DNA of 64,000 nucleotides from Dryocosmus kuriphilus. Taxonomy: Eukaryota > Arthropoda > Insecta > Hymenoptera > Cynipidae. Position numbers and translations under genes: made by a program. The notes under the pieces were generated by a model, which ran no database searches, was not told the origin of the DNA, and saw nothing but the letters and a program-made list of their open reading frames with translations. Below, piece by piece: positions 1-10,228 of the stretch. The stretch is from positions 133,581,230 to 133,645,229 of the forward strand of contig CM076194.1 in the NCBI GenBank assembly GCA_038277395.1. Reading direction: 5' to 3'. Numbering within the stretch: position 1 is the stretch's first letter; every line of letters begins with the position of its first letter.

Positions 1-379
1 TCGATAAAACGTTATTAAAAATAAAAAATTCCAAATTTCCCGCCAAAGTATGCAAGATACGAAAAAAATGATAATAAACAAAGTTGTTCGCCTCTAAAAG
101 ATTTACAAATACACTGTCCATCATTTCTTTGAACAGATGCGTAGTTTTTGAGTTATTCGTGAAATATGTTATGAAATATAAAGAAAACCACTTTTCAGCA
201 AAACTATGCAAAATATGAGAAAATATTAACAAGCAGAATTGTTCACCTTAGAAAGAGCTGCAAAATTTATTTATAAGATTCATCGTTTTACTTTTAAGAA
301 TCGAAATCCTGTATTGTGAAAATTTGGAAAATTACAAAAAAAATTTACCAATCTACAATGTCTTTTAAAAAAATGTGAT

Positions 380-640
380 TATCGAGCGCGAAGCGCGAGT
401 GTCATGATGAGAATGTATTTCTTAAGGGCGATAGAGCCTTAAGTAAAATAGCTCCTTTTGGAATTTTTAATTTAAAGGTTTATACGATCCATAAACACCG
501 AGCGCGTAGCGCGAGGTGAATAATTTATCGAGCGCGAAGCGCGAGTGCCAACAGACGCGCGCCCTAGGCGCGCTCATACTTCGCGCGGAGCGCGGCGCGC
601 GAAGCAGGCGATGAGAATGTGCCCGCGAAGCGGGCAGATT
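380..640. repeat. GC-rich mini-hairpin module, copy 1
   Basis: This is a burst of GC-rich dyads in AT-rich DNA: GCGC-GAA-GCGC at 386-396 and 532-542, GCGC-GTA-GCGC at 502-512, GCGCGCC-CTA-GGCGCGC at 557-573, GCGC-GGA-GCGC at 583-593, and TGCCCGC-GAA-GCGGGCA at 620-636. An AT-type dyad lies at 421-443 (CTTAAGGGC / GCCTTAAG). The 61-residue minus-strand frame at 467-652 is a by-product of the GC-rich DNA and is not called a gene. Confidence 0.85.
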
Positions 641-1260
641 TTTTTTGTACATTTAAAAGGGGTTCAAACCAGATTTATCCAATAAATTCAGGTTTTTTTT
701 TTTGAGTGAAATAATTTTTTTTAGATAATTTGACCAATTTTAAGAGACAATTCTCTCTTGTCAATTTCTCGGTAGATCGACAGGAAAAAAGTTACATCTG
801 CTGTAAAGTCTGCGAAAAATATTAAGTTGGATTGGGTAAATTTAGCGAACAAGCATTTGAGACTGTTCATCACGAATTTAAAACTGTATGGACTAAACAC
901 AAGGTTCGCTAGACATGTTCTTTGAGTTTGATGTGAAATGTAAATACATATTATGAGGAAAAATCTTGTTATTTTTAAGTTCTTATATTTTATAATCATA
1001 TATAATATATACACACAGTGTGTCTCGCTTACTCTTATTTGTATACGTTTACATCTCTTAAGGAGCGAAAAAGACAGACAAATTCTGCTCCGTCGCCCCA
1101 ATAAGTATATGTATACCAATGATTAAGTGTCTCTTTAAACTTTAAAACCCACCACTACCACAGATATAGGCGGGAATATTTCAATCTTAAGTTTTCCAGT
1201 AAATTTTCGGCTTTTGGTAGCGATTAAAAATGGAATTTTTCATTTTCATTTCATATTTTA
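641..1260. other. Core of the FB repeat, no gene recognised
   Basis: This is sequence between the left GC module and the next A module, repeated at 20417-21036. A 132-residue frame on the minus strand (721-1119) is rich in Phe, Ile and Tyr and has no recognisable domain. It is open in both copies, but the copies are near-identical, so that is not evidence of selection. I do not call it a gene. Confidence 0.5.
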
Positions 1261-1467
1261 GCTGGAAAACGGATTTTTTGATTTTGTGAAAACCGTTTTT
1301 GATGGACAAAACCATAACCACTGGTCAAAAATTGCTGGTAAACGAACTCGTCCTTTCTTTTTACGCCTTAAAGAAGTGTGCCAAAGCGCAATCCAATCCG
1401 ATTAGTCCTTGGAAAATTATCATGGGAACAGACGACAACGCCATAGACAACGATGACAAAAAATATT

Positions 1468-1831
1468 CACGTGGAATTCTGCGTGAAAATTCACGTAGAA
1501 GTTAACATGGAAATCCATGTAGAAATTCCACGTGAATTTATTAATTTCACGTGAGATGGAAATTTAAAACCAACCACGTGGAACTCCACGTGGAAATTTG
1601 AATGTGGAATTGCACGTGGAATTCCGCGTAAAACCACCTCTAGAAATATGGAATGAAACATATTAATTAATATAGTGTACGTGGTAATCAAAAGTCAAAA
1701 CTGACATCCATTCTTGCCTATCTCTTACGGTTTACGAGATATTTGCAGTTGAAAATAACTTTTAAATTTCACGAGGAATTCCACGTGGATTTTCCAAAAT
1801 ACCACCCGAATTTCACGTAGAATTCCACGTG
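1468..1831. repeat. Cluster of eight CACGTG palindromes
   Basis: Perfect CACGTG sites start at 1468, 1529, 1548, 1575, 1587, 1613, 1782 and 1826, most inside longer GGAATTCC- or GGAATTT-flanked palindromes. Further CACGTA/CATGTA variants lie between them. The cluster recurs with the duplication at 21244-21607. CACGTG is the canonical E-box for bHLH factors; whether it is bound is unknown. Confidence 0.85.
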
Positions 1832-1844
1832 AATATTTGCAGCT

Positions 1845-2045
1845 GGACGCGCTTCGCGCCAAGTATAAACGCGCCTATGGCGCGCGTCTGTTGGCACTCG
1901 CGCTTCGCGCTACGGTCTCAGTGTTTATGGATCGTATAAACCTTTAAATTAAAAATTACGGAAGAAATTATTTTACTTAAGGCTCTATCGCCCTTAAGGA
2001 ATACATTCTCATCATGACACTGGCGCTTCGCGCTTGATAATTACA
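1845..2045. repeat. GC-rich mini-hairpin module, inverted copy 2
   Basis: On the minus strand this reads as GCGC-GAA-GCGC several times (around 1852, 1898 and 2024 on the plus strand as GCGC-TTC-GCGC). It also has a GCGCGCC/GGCGCG dyad near 1870 and the CTTAAGG..CCTTAAG dyad near 1977-1999. It is the inverted partner of the module at 380-640. Confidence 0.8.
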
Positions 2046-2539
2046 TGTTTTTAAAACACATTGTAGATTGGTAAAGTTTTTTTGTGGTTTTCCGAATTTT
2101 CACAATGTAGGATTTCGATTCTTAAAAGTAAAACGATTAGTCTTATTAAAAAAATTTTGTAGCTTTTTCCAAGGTTAACAATTCTGCTTGTTAATATTTT
2201 CTCATATCTTGCATAGTTTTGCTGAAAAGTGGTTTTCTATCATATTTCACGAATAACTCAAAAACTACGCATCTGTTCAAAAAAAATGAAAGGGAGAAAA
2301 TTTGTAGATCTTTTTGAGCTGAGCAACTTTGTGTATTATCATTTTTTTCGTATCTTGTATAGTTTGACAGGGAATTAGAATTTTTTATTTTTAATAACGT
2401 TTTTGTCGATTAAAACAAAAACCGTGCACTTTATCGAAAAATGATTAAAAACAAAATTTGCAGATTTTTTTAAGATGAACAATTTTACTCTTCACTATTT
2501 TTTCGTATCTTGCATAGTTTAGCCGGCAAATTGATTTTT

Positions 2540-2798
2540 TGATTTTGTGAAAACCGTTTTTGATGGATAAAACCATAATCACTGGTCAAAAATCGCTGGT
2601 TAACGAACTCATCCTTTCCTTTTGCATCCTGAAGAAGTTTGCCAAAGCACAATCCAATCCGATGAGTCCTTCGAAAGTTATCGCGACCACAGTCGACAAC
2701 GACAACGACAACGACAACAACAGACAGACAGACACCGTCGTAAAAACGGTTTTTTTCTGACTCAGGGGGTCTCAAAACGCGGAGATTTGATGAAAACT

Positions 2799-2856
<58 letters not shown>

Positions 2857-2900
2857 AATTTTACATAATTCTAATACCTTCTCTGATGAAAATGTAATAT
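2540..2900 (+). repeat. FB 'A' end module with 56-bp poly-G
   Basis: This module recurs throughout the window. It starts with a short frame beginning MMDKT.ITGQK.LVNEL and ending ..KVI, continues into a GACAACGACA / GACAGACA stretch, then a segment ending ATACCTTCTCTGATG-AAAATGT. Here the segment that reads CCGCGAAAGT in most copies is replaced by an uninterrupted run of G at 2799-2854. Confidence 0.8.
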
Positions 2901-4172
2901 TTATATTTTTGTGACTTTTCATTAAGGAATATTAATAAGTTCAAACATAGTAAGTGTTCAAAAAAACAAACAATTTTTGCAATTTTTTTTTTCTATGTGT
3001 ACAACAGTTTATGATTACTTAAATTTCTATATAGCTTAAAATAATTATATTTGTACAGCTTTCTATACTAATATCTATGTCAACGTTTTTCTTCAAATAA
3101 GATCTGTTTAGTAAGGTGTTACTGAATCAATTAATTCATGAATTTCACATAATTTTTATTCATGGAAGAAATCTTGTTTCATATACGTTCCTTATATTTT
3201 AGAGATATTCAAAGCATATTTTTAATAAGTTTAAGCAAAATTCGGCTGCTTTTTTTCGCGCATTAAAATCTTCCTGCTCCATTTTATTTTCGGATAAATT
3301 AATCGTATTGACAGTGCATGACACATGAGAAAGTTTTAAAAAAAACTAAGTAACAGATCGAAAATCAAGAGTCAAGAGTCTCGTTCGAGTGCCCTTGGTT
3401 TTTTACAAGATAACCCAAGAGTAAACAACAGAATGTAAATTGATTTCAACTTCAAGACTCTCGAAAATTCAAGTATTATCAAGCGAGATTCAAGAAATTC
3501 TTGTCTTGTCAAGTAACACTAGTGAATTTCAAATGCTTTAATTTTTAATGTGTCTTCAAGTTTCTAATTTTTCTATTTCCAATATGCTCTTGCTTTAGTT
3601 TTGAATTTAGTTTTAAATTGAAAAAGTTGTCTGAAGTCAAGGAAGTATAATATATGTCCTTGAAGACTGAGAAATGTACAATAACAATACCTACTGTTAG
3701 CAGGATTAAAAAAAACCTACTCAGGTAAAGATTTGCAGATATTTCAGGCAAGAGGAGCACTTTTGAAGACACTGTCGGTCTTTTGAAAATTCTATCATGA
3801 GTCTTTTATTCAGAGTTATATCTCTCAAATATACATAGAAAATTGCCTTTTATTATATTCTCTATATACATAGTTGTTTGTGTTCTGAAACCAACCGCAG
3901 AAATTTATGCATAATAATATATGTAAAAATATTGATAAAGACTGAAATATATATTTGAAATTGTCCGTTATTTCAAATATTTAATAAACCACGAGTAAAC
4001 ACTGCAAAATTAAATATATCGTAAAAATAACAAATGATCAATTTTCTGGCCAAACTATGTGAGATACGAAAAAAACGTTAAGGATTATAGTTGCTCATTT
4101 AAAAAATATCTATGAATTTGCTTCACACTATCTTTTTTATAAAACGCATAGTTTTTGAGTTAATCGTGAAAA
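2901..4172. other. Non-coding sequence in the duplicated block
   Basis: This is AT-rich sequence with no gene I can support. The 75-residue minus-strand frame at 3545-3772 has no recognisable motif. The last ~150 bp (4020-4172) belong to the ~154-bp monomer family (GCATAGTTTTTGAGTTAATCG near 4146). Confidence 0.5.
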
Positions 4173-4672
4173 NNNNNNNNNNNNNNNNNNNNNNNNNNNN
4201 NNNNNNNNNNNNNNNNNNNNNNNNNNNNNNNNNNNNNNNNNNNNNNNNNNNNNNNNNNNNNNNNNNNNNNNNNNNNNNNNNNNNNNNNNNNNNNNNNNNN
4301 NNNNNNNNNNNNNNNNNNNNNNNNNNNNNNNNNNNNNNNNNNNNNNNNNNNNNNNNNNNNNNNNNNNNNNNNNNNNNNNNNNNNNNNNNNNNNNNNNNNN
4401 NNNNNNNNNNNNNNNNNNNNNNNNNNNNNNNNNNNNNNNNNNNNNNNNNNNNNNNNNNNNNNNNNNNNNNNNNNNNNNNNNNNNNNNNNNNNNNNNNNNN
4501 NNNNNNNNNNNNNNNNNNNNNNNNNNNNNNNNNNNNNNNNNNNNNNNNNNNNNNNNNNNNNNNNNNNNNNNNNNNNNNNNNNNNNNNNNNNNNNNNNNNN
4601 NNNNNNNNNNNNNNNNNNNNNNNNNNNNNNNNNNNNNNNNNNNNNNNNNNNNNNNNNNNNNNNNNNNNNNNN
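4173..4672. other. Assembly gap of exactly 500 N
   Basis: The run of 500 N is a fixed-size scaffold gap, so its real length is unknown. Long frames reported across it are artefacts. The duplicated block ends exactly at its left edge. Confidence 0.99.
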
Positions 4673-6420
4673 CCTCTCAAACCACGTATTTACGCAAAGG
4701 TATTTGTGTGACGATACTTACCTGTTTTATAACACAAGAACTGGCCGCAAGTCATTTTAGGCTCTAAAAGAGTCATTTTTTTTCTTGTGTTTTTGAGCAA
4801 AATCGTTCAGTTGGAATGAGTTCATTTGTCTCAACCACTGAAGTGTTTTTTCTCTTTTTTGAAGAATCATACTCAGACTGAAAATATTAATATTTTTCAT
4901 CCGAGTTGATTAGAACTCGAGAGAAGAAAACTTCGAAAATAATTTAATGCACGCATGAGACACGCCTGTTAGTACTAGGAGCGCAGATGGTAGAGAAAGT
5001 CCTGTCGCTTATTGCACTAAAATTTGATCAATTTTTATCAGATGTATCACTAATTTTCTCGAAAACTATCACTCGTATGAAAAAATGTTTAAAACAAACA
5101 AAGTGTATGTCGATGAAGTTCACAACTTTTGTTTCAAAGATTTTGCGAAAGTTTGGTTATTGACTAATCTAAACGCAAAAATCCTTGATTTTTAAGAGGT
5201 TTTTTTCCATGATAATCGATGTATCACTAATTTTCGCGAAAACTATTACTTATAGATAAAAAATGTTACAGACAAAATATGTGTAACTCGATTAAATGTA
5301 CAACTTTTTGTTTCCAATATTTGATAATATTGTGCGTATTGGTTTAGATAAACGCAATAAACGTAATCGAACGCACCTTCGTAACTTTCTTCTTCTTTTC
5401 CTTGTTTTTTTTTTCCAACGCAATCCTTTTTTTCTTGAAAAATAATGGTTTTAGGCGAAAAGTATGTTCCACAAAAAAGATGTATTTTTATACTATCTAA
5501 AACCTTTGTTTGAAGCATTTTTCGAAATTCTGCGTATTTACTGAGATAAACGCAAAAAACTTGATTTTTATGGAGTTTTTTATGGTTTTCACCATGGAAA
5601 TCGCCTAGTCGCCAATTTTCACTATCATATTCGTAATCAGCGCGTCAAAATACATAAGTATACAAAGCTTCAATAAAATCGGAAAATTCAGCTATTCGGA
5701 ACGTTTATCCTTAATTTCTTTCACCAGGACTCATTTTAGTTATTATAAAAAACTCAAGAGACTCACCTCAGTTTTAGAGTTTCTATCTGACGGTCTAGGG
5801 CTTGTAATCGTTGAGTGCAAAAATTTTGAGTATTTTATTTAAGTATAACGTCCTCCTCCTCCTCCTCCTCAGTAAATATTTATAAACAGGTTTTGAGAAA
5901 AACGTATTTATGACAACATTTTTCTTTAGTTTTGTCATAATTTTTGTCTTATATATTGCAGCATTTTTTTCACACTCCGTACTGCACTTTTTTAAACACA
6001 CAAATCTTCTGCAATAGCTCCAAATATAAACTCGTTCATTCGTTGAAACTGCTTCATTAAAAACGTTGATCGGTGTACAGGTTTGAAGTTCTTTCAATAC
6101 AATATGTAAATGTAGAGTTTGGAATTAAATGGGAAGTATGAGTCCCTTAATCAAGCTTGCTCAAATGACACCAAATCATCATCATTACTGAAAACCAAGG
6201 TGCAGATTAAAATGTCTAGATTTAATAACTCCTTCGCCCACTGCACCATATAGTATAGTATAGTATGGTATATTGTAATCAGCTTGACTGTTTCTAACTG
6301 TAGGTTTATTTTACTAGAGTTCACACTCGATTCCGTGCCTCCAAATTACATCATTTTTATGTACGTTACCATAAGTTTATATTTGCATTAGACAGTCTTC
6401 TCTTCAAAGATCAAAGATTT
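4673..6420. other. Intergenic sequence without a recognised gene
   Basis: Apart from the ~180-bp repeat and short simple repeats (CTCCTC near 5855, TATAGTA near 6245), I see no gene, RNA or complete mobile element. Frames of 90-100 residues on the minus strand (5246-5518, 5795-6097) have no recognisable domain. Confidence 0.5.
5036..5620. repeat. Diverged tandem repeat of about 180 bp
   Basis: The segment beginning ATCACTAATTTTC recurs at 5045 and 5223 (178 bp apart). A third, more diverged partial copy (AAACGCAAAAAACTTGATTTT) lies near 5550. A (TCC)n tract follows at about 5850-5870. No coding content is recognised here. Confidence 0.65.
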
Positions 6421-7548
6421 TGAGTAACCTATTCCTTATCGATTCACTCTTCGATTTTTATTAGTAAATACACTATTTAAACATTTTAAAACTATGTTAT
6501 AGCATTTGAGGAATATGTTGTAACATTTTTAAAGAATTTCGTTAAACGTAAGACATATGTTGATCGGTCTTGATTTTATCAGCAAGTTAAATGTTTATAT
6601 ATTCCATAGGTATGCATCATTCATCTCTAGTTATTTCTTTGCTTTTTCATTAACTAATTCCTTAGTGGATTTCCTTTGATATTTTCTAACAGGAACTGAC
6701 GTTATATTTTCAAAGAATTGGTCAAAAGCCTAACTCTAACATTGGTTGAGCTTAAAATTTATAAGCAAATAAATTGTTTGAAGATTTCATAGTTGTGCTT
6801 CACTCATCTAATATCATCTCTCTATTAATTCCTTAGTGTTATCCCTTTGATTTTTACTAATAGCCGATTTTCAACAATTATTTAATAAAAGTATATTGTA
6901 GTAGTTTATCTTGAAAAGTGTAATACCAAGAGTTGGTTAAACATGAAATACTTATTTTAATGTCTGAAATCATGTAACGCAATGAAAAATGTTAAAATCA
7001 CATTACCTTTTACCTCTAATAAATATGTAGGAAAGACTTTAAATCATTTCTACATATTTTGAACTGTACAATTGCTCATCTAATTAATTTTTTTTTTAGC
7101 ATGGACATGAACCCTTTTTTCCCAAGAATCATATTATTAACATTAAATTTAGCATTAAGCATTTCAATCATTATTGAAATAGGTGGGACTGCGACAGTAT
7201 TGAATAATATTTTTAGTATTTTCAGTAGCTCCTCAATAAATATAAATATATTTTTGAGAAAGCTTATACATCATACTGGATAGCAGAATTATTTACAGTA
7301 AATCAAATAAGAAATATTGAATCAATTAAATTTGTACATTCCATAAGTATACATCACTCGTCTCCATCTATTTCATTTGCTTTTTCGCTAACTAATTCCT
7401 TTGAGAATTTCCCTTTGATATTTTCTAACAGGAAGCTGACGTCATATTTTCAAAGAATTGGTCAAAAACGTAAGTCTAACATTGGTTAGGCTTAAAAATT
7501 ATATGCAAATAAATTTTTTTTTAAATTTCATAGCTGTACTTCACTGAT

Positions 7549-7556
7549 CTAACTTC
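7549..7556. repeat. Target-site duplication, left (CTAACTTC)
   Basis: The 8-bp CTAACTTC directly precedes the terminal inverted repeat CAGTGATGGG and is repeated exactly at 9817-9824. Confidence 0.95.
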
Positions 7557-9816
7557 CAGTGATGGGAAGTAACTAGTTAAAAGTAACTAGTTACTTTAAC
7601 TAGTTACTTTTTCTTGGTAACGATGATACTAACGAAGTTACTTTTATTAATAGGTAACGAATTGGTAACTAGTTACATTTTTTTCAGTAACGGTAACGAT
7701 AAAAATCGTTACTTTTCTCGTTACTTTTGAAATATAGTACAGAATTTTTTTATTGCAACAATCAATATAGTTTATTCTTCTGCAACGATTTGTTCATTTC
7801 GACTATTCGAATGGTGGCGGCACTTTCAGCAACCAATCGCTGACCGGCGTTTGTAAAGCTGATTGGAGATAAAAAAAATCAGCACACGATAAGATAGGCT
7901 GGAGGAGGTATAATATTTTTTTTATGTACAGTCATCGTCATATATGCCTTAATATTTGTCACTAGAAATTTTGCACGCATTTCAATGTAAAATCATAGTG
8001 ACAAATGTTAAGGCATATATAAAGATGACTGTACACTAGAGAGATCCTTATTTACTCTTGGTCGATTTTCTTTCGAATTTATTTGGTCTCACCCCCCTAT
8101 TTTATTGAAATAACCAAAAAAATTATCTCTATCTTTGAGCGAAATCGGTTAATATGACCATGTGACAAAAAGCGCTCAAAGTTTCTCAGGCAATTAAGGA
8201 GGAACATGCGTCGGGTAAAATCCAATATATTTTAATGCCCTTGAAGTATGTTGAAGTTGTATTAATTCCGCGTCATTTTGCAAAATATTAGAATTTTTAC
8301 CGCCTGGTACAGAAAATATAAGCTTTTACATTAACATTGTGTCCTATGGAAATAACCTAGGAGAATCACATAAACTGGAGATTTCTCTTCGTAAATCCAA
8401 GATTAATACTCAAAAACTGATTACATTGAAGAATGAACCTGCTTTGTTTCGGCAAAAATAAAAAATTGGAGTCTTACCGGCTTTATTTATTTATAAATTA
8501 ATTTTTAAGCTGAATAAACCAGCTGTCAACAGAAAAAACCGAGAAAACTAATGAAACGCGGCAACGCTGCATCTTGCAGTTCCTTTGTAGTAGACGATAT
8601 AGCAGACGCTCTGAACAAGGCTGTCAATGAAATCACGCTATTTCAAAAACCACAGCAGCTGACTACTACGAAGTCAAGATGCCGACTTCCACAACGTTGT
8701 CATGTTTCTTCGCATTTCTTTCTAATTTTACAATTTCTAAAATAACTGATAATATTATGTTTTCGAGCAAGAAACATAAATATTATTAAGAAGCACAATC
8801 TATATCAAAGCAACAATTTGCGAATTAAATAGTATTGATAGGAGACTTTTATAATAATTAGTATCATAATCTTTTTAAATTTTGTTCTGTAACTTGTTTA
8901 ATTATTTTATAGTTAATTTTTCAAATTTTGTGCAAATTTGTCTTATATTAAACTATAGAATTTTTGAATAGTATTTGTGTATTTTATATCAATCTATTTA
9001 TGAACTTTTTCACAAACGCTCACATGATTCAAGAGTGGCGCTTGTTCCTCCTTAACATGGGAAAAAGAATTTCAAATACAGGTAATTTTTTTTATACTTT
9101 ATCGGAATCCTTTGGTTGTGTAAAATTATATTCTTTAGACTATGTTGAAAAAAATATATTTAAACGAAAATACTCATTGAGTGTTTCATAAGGCGCCATT
9201 TGGATTTTTCAAAATTTTGACAAGGGCATTCCGAAATATGTTTCTTTACAATAATGTAGCCTTTTAATTGACACTTGAAAAGTTGTCATCGAGAATCAAA
9301 AATTAATGAGTTTAAAAAAAAATTGTGAAGAAATCTTGAATTTTTTCAAAACTTTGAGTTTTTCATTTTCATCACATTCTCTCTAATAAACACATCTGCC
9401 TCTTGTAAGGATTTGACGAGATTTTGTTATTGTAATTTTGGTTCAAATTTAGGCCTTTTGTAAATTAAAAAAAAAATTCGTTTAGATATATTTGTTCAAC
9501 ATAGTCTAAAGATCATAATTGTACACAGCCAAAGGATTCCAATGAAATATAAAAAAATTAACTGCATTTGAAATTTTACGGTACTGTTCACAGGTAAAAA
9601 TAAGCGGTAATTATCATTTTCCTTACTATTAGTTTCTAATATTTCTAAAATATAAAAGTAACGAAAAAAGTAACGATAGTTACTTTTTTTTTGAAAAAGT
9701 AACTGAGAAAAAGTTATATTTTAAAAACGTAACGATATCAGTAACTAGTTACTTTTTTTCGTGATGTAACAGTAACGGTAACTAGTTCCTTTTAAAAAGT
9801 AACTTACCCATCACTG
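7557..9816. mobile_element. Non-autonomous hAT-like DNA transposon (2,260 bp)
   Basis: The ends are inverted, CAGTGATGGG on the left and CCCATCACTG on the right, and are flanked by the perfect 8-bp duplication CTAACTTC. The 8-bp duplication and CAGTG-type ends are typical of the hAT superfamily. Both subterminal regions are dense in the palindrome TAACTAGTTA and its variants (7571-7740 and 9660-9800). No transposase domain is seen; the longest frames (8551-8745, 8964-9191) are unremarkable. The element interrupts one copy of a local tandem repeat, and the sister copy shows the uninterrupted site near 6800, which supports a real insertion. Confidence 0.93.
7927..8033. mobile_element. Nested MITE-like palindromic element (107 bp)
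   Basis: Inverted ends of about 38 bp begin TACAGTCATC and return as GATGACTGTA. The arms continue through CATATATGCCTTAA and ATTTGTCACTA with few mismatches. Ends of the form TA-CAG..CTG-TA would fit a Tc1/mariner-type TA insertion, but no independent TA duplication can be proven. It sits inside the hAT element at 7557-9816. Confidence 0.75.
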
Positions 9817-10146
9817 CTAACTTCATCTCTTTATTAATTCGTTAGTTTTCTCCTTTTGATCTTTACTAAAAGATGATTTTCAAGAATTATTTAATAACAT
9901 TATATTGTAGTAGTTTATCTTGAAAAAAAGAGTAGTTTTCTTTGAAAGGAAAGACTTTAAATTATTTCTGTATATTTTGAACTGTACAATTGCTCTTCTA
10001 ATTAATTTTTTATTTAGCATGAACATGAACCCTTTTTTCACAAGAATCATATTATTAACATCACAAAATTTCAAAATGTGTTTGAAATACTTGGTAAAAC
10101 GCTTTACTAGAATCTTCTTTAGTCTATCTATTACAAATCCCCATGA

Positions 10147-10154
<8 letters not shown>

Positions 10155-10225
<71 letters not shown>
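10155..10225. repeat. (TA)n microsatellite
   Basis: About 35 uninterrupted TA units lie immediately outside the left arm of the palindrome at 10236-15590. Confidence 0.97.

Positions 10226-10228
<3 letters not shown>

Larger units (their letters stand above)
1..2900. repeat. FB-type fold-back repeat, left end cut by window
   Basis: The sequence from 1 to about 640 returns in inverted orientation at about 1845-2540. In order it holds divergent ~154-bp monomers, a hairpin-rich GC module (380-640), a unique-looking core (640-1260), part of an A module (1260-1460), a CACGTG palindrome cluster (1468-1831), an inverted GC module (1845-2045), inverted monomers (2050-2520), and a full A module ending near 2897 (2540-2900). 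No transposase is seen. By structure it is a fold-back element or composite; family membership is unknown. Confidence 0.75.
1..4172. repeat. Left copy of a ~4.1-kb near-identical duplication
   Basis: Positions 1-4172 match 19777 to about 23911 in the same orientation. I saw about ten substitutions, a small indel near 2960, and a different poly-G length (56 versus 25). The match includes FB modules and about 1.25 kb of ordinary sequence to their right (2900-4172), so the unit is larger than one transposon. This copy stops exactly at the 500-N gap, whereas the other continues into further repeat. It may be a recent segmental duplication or an assembly artefact (unmerged haplotype). The left boundary is outside the window. 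Confidence 0.95.
6430..10074. repeat. Two tandem copies of a ~0.75-kb dispersed repeat, second split by a hAT element
   Basis: Copy 1 covers about 6430-7142. Copy 2 begins near 7310, is interrupted at 7557-9816, and resumes at 9817-10062. Shared landmarks are AACTGACGT..ATATTTTCAAAGAATTGG (6697 and about 7435), the 'TTGTAGTAGTTTATCTTG' stretch (6895, 9904), and the segment encoding MN.TIALLINF..SM.MNPFF (7059, about 9980). Related fragments with GAAGCTGACGTCATATTT occur at about 16949 and 17116. No domain is recognised. Confidence 0.75.

Noticed and set aside
467..652. 61-residue Arg/Ala-rich frame (also 20243-20428)
   Set aside because: It arises from the GC-hairpin module; the second copy is only the recent duplication, so there is no independent support.
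2485..2922. Frames with poly-Pro or poly-Gly (2485-2922, 2622-2897, 22260-22615)
   Set aside because: They are translations of the poly-G tract and the GACA repeat, not genes.
4112..4711. Long frames on both strands across 4112-4711
   Set aside because: They consist almost wholly of unknown residues from the 500-N gap.
8551..8745. 64-residue frame in the hAT-like element as a transposase
   Set aside because: It is too short and lacks a BED finger, hAT core or hATC motif.
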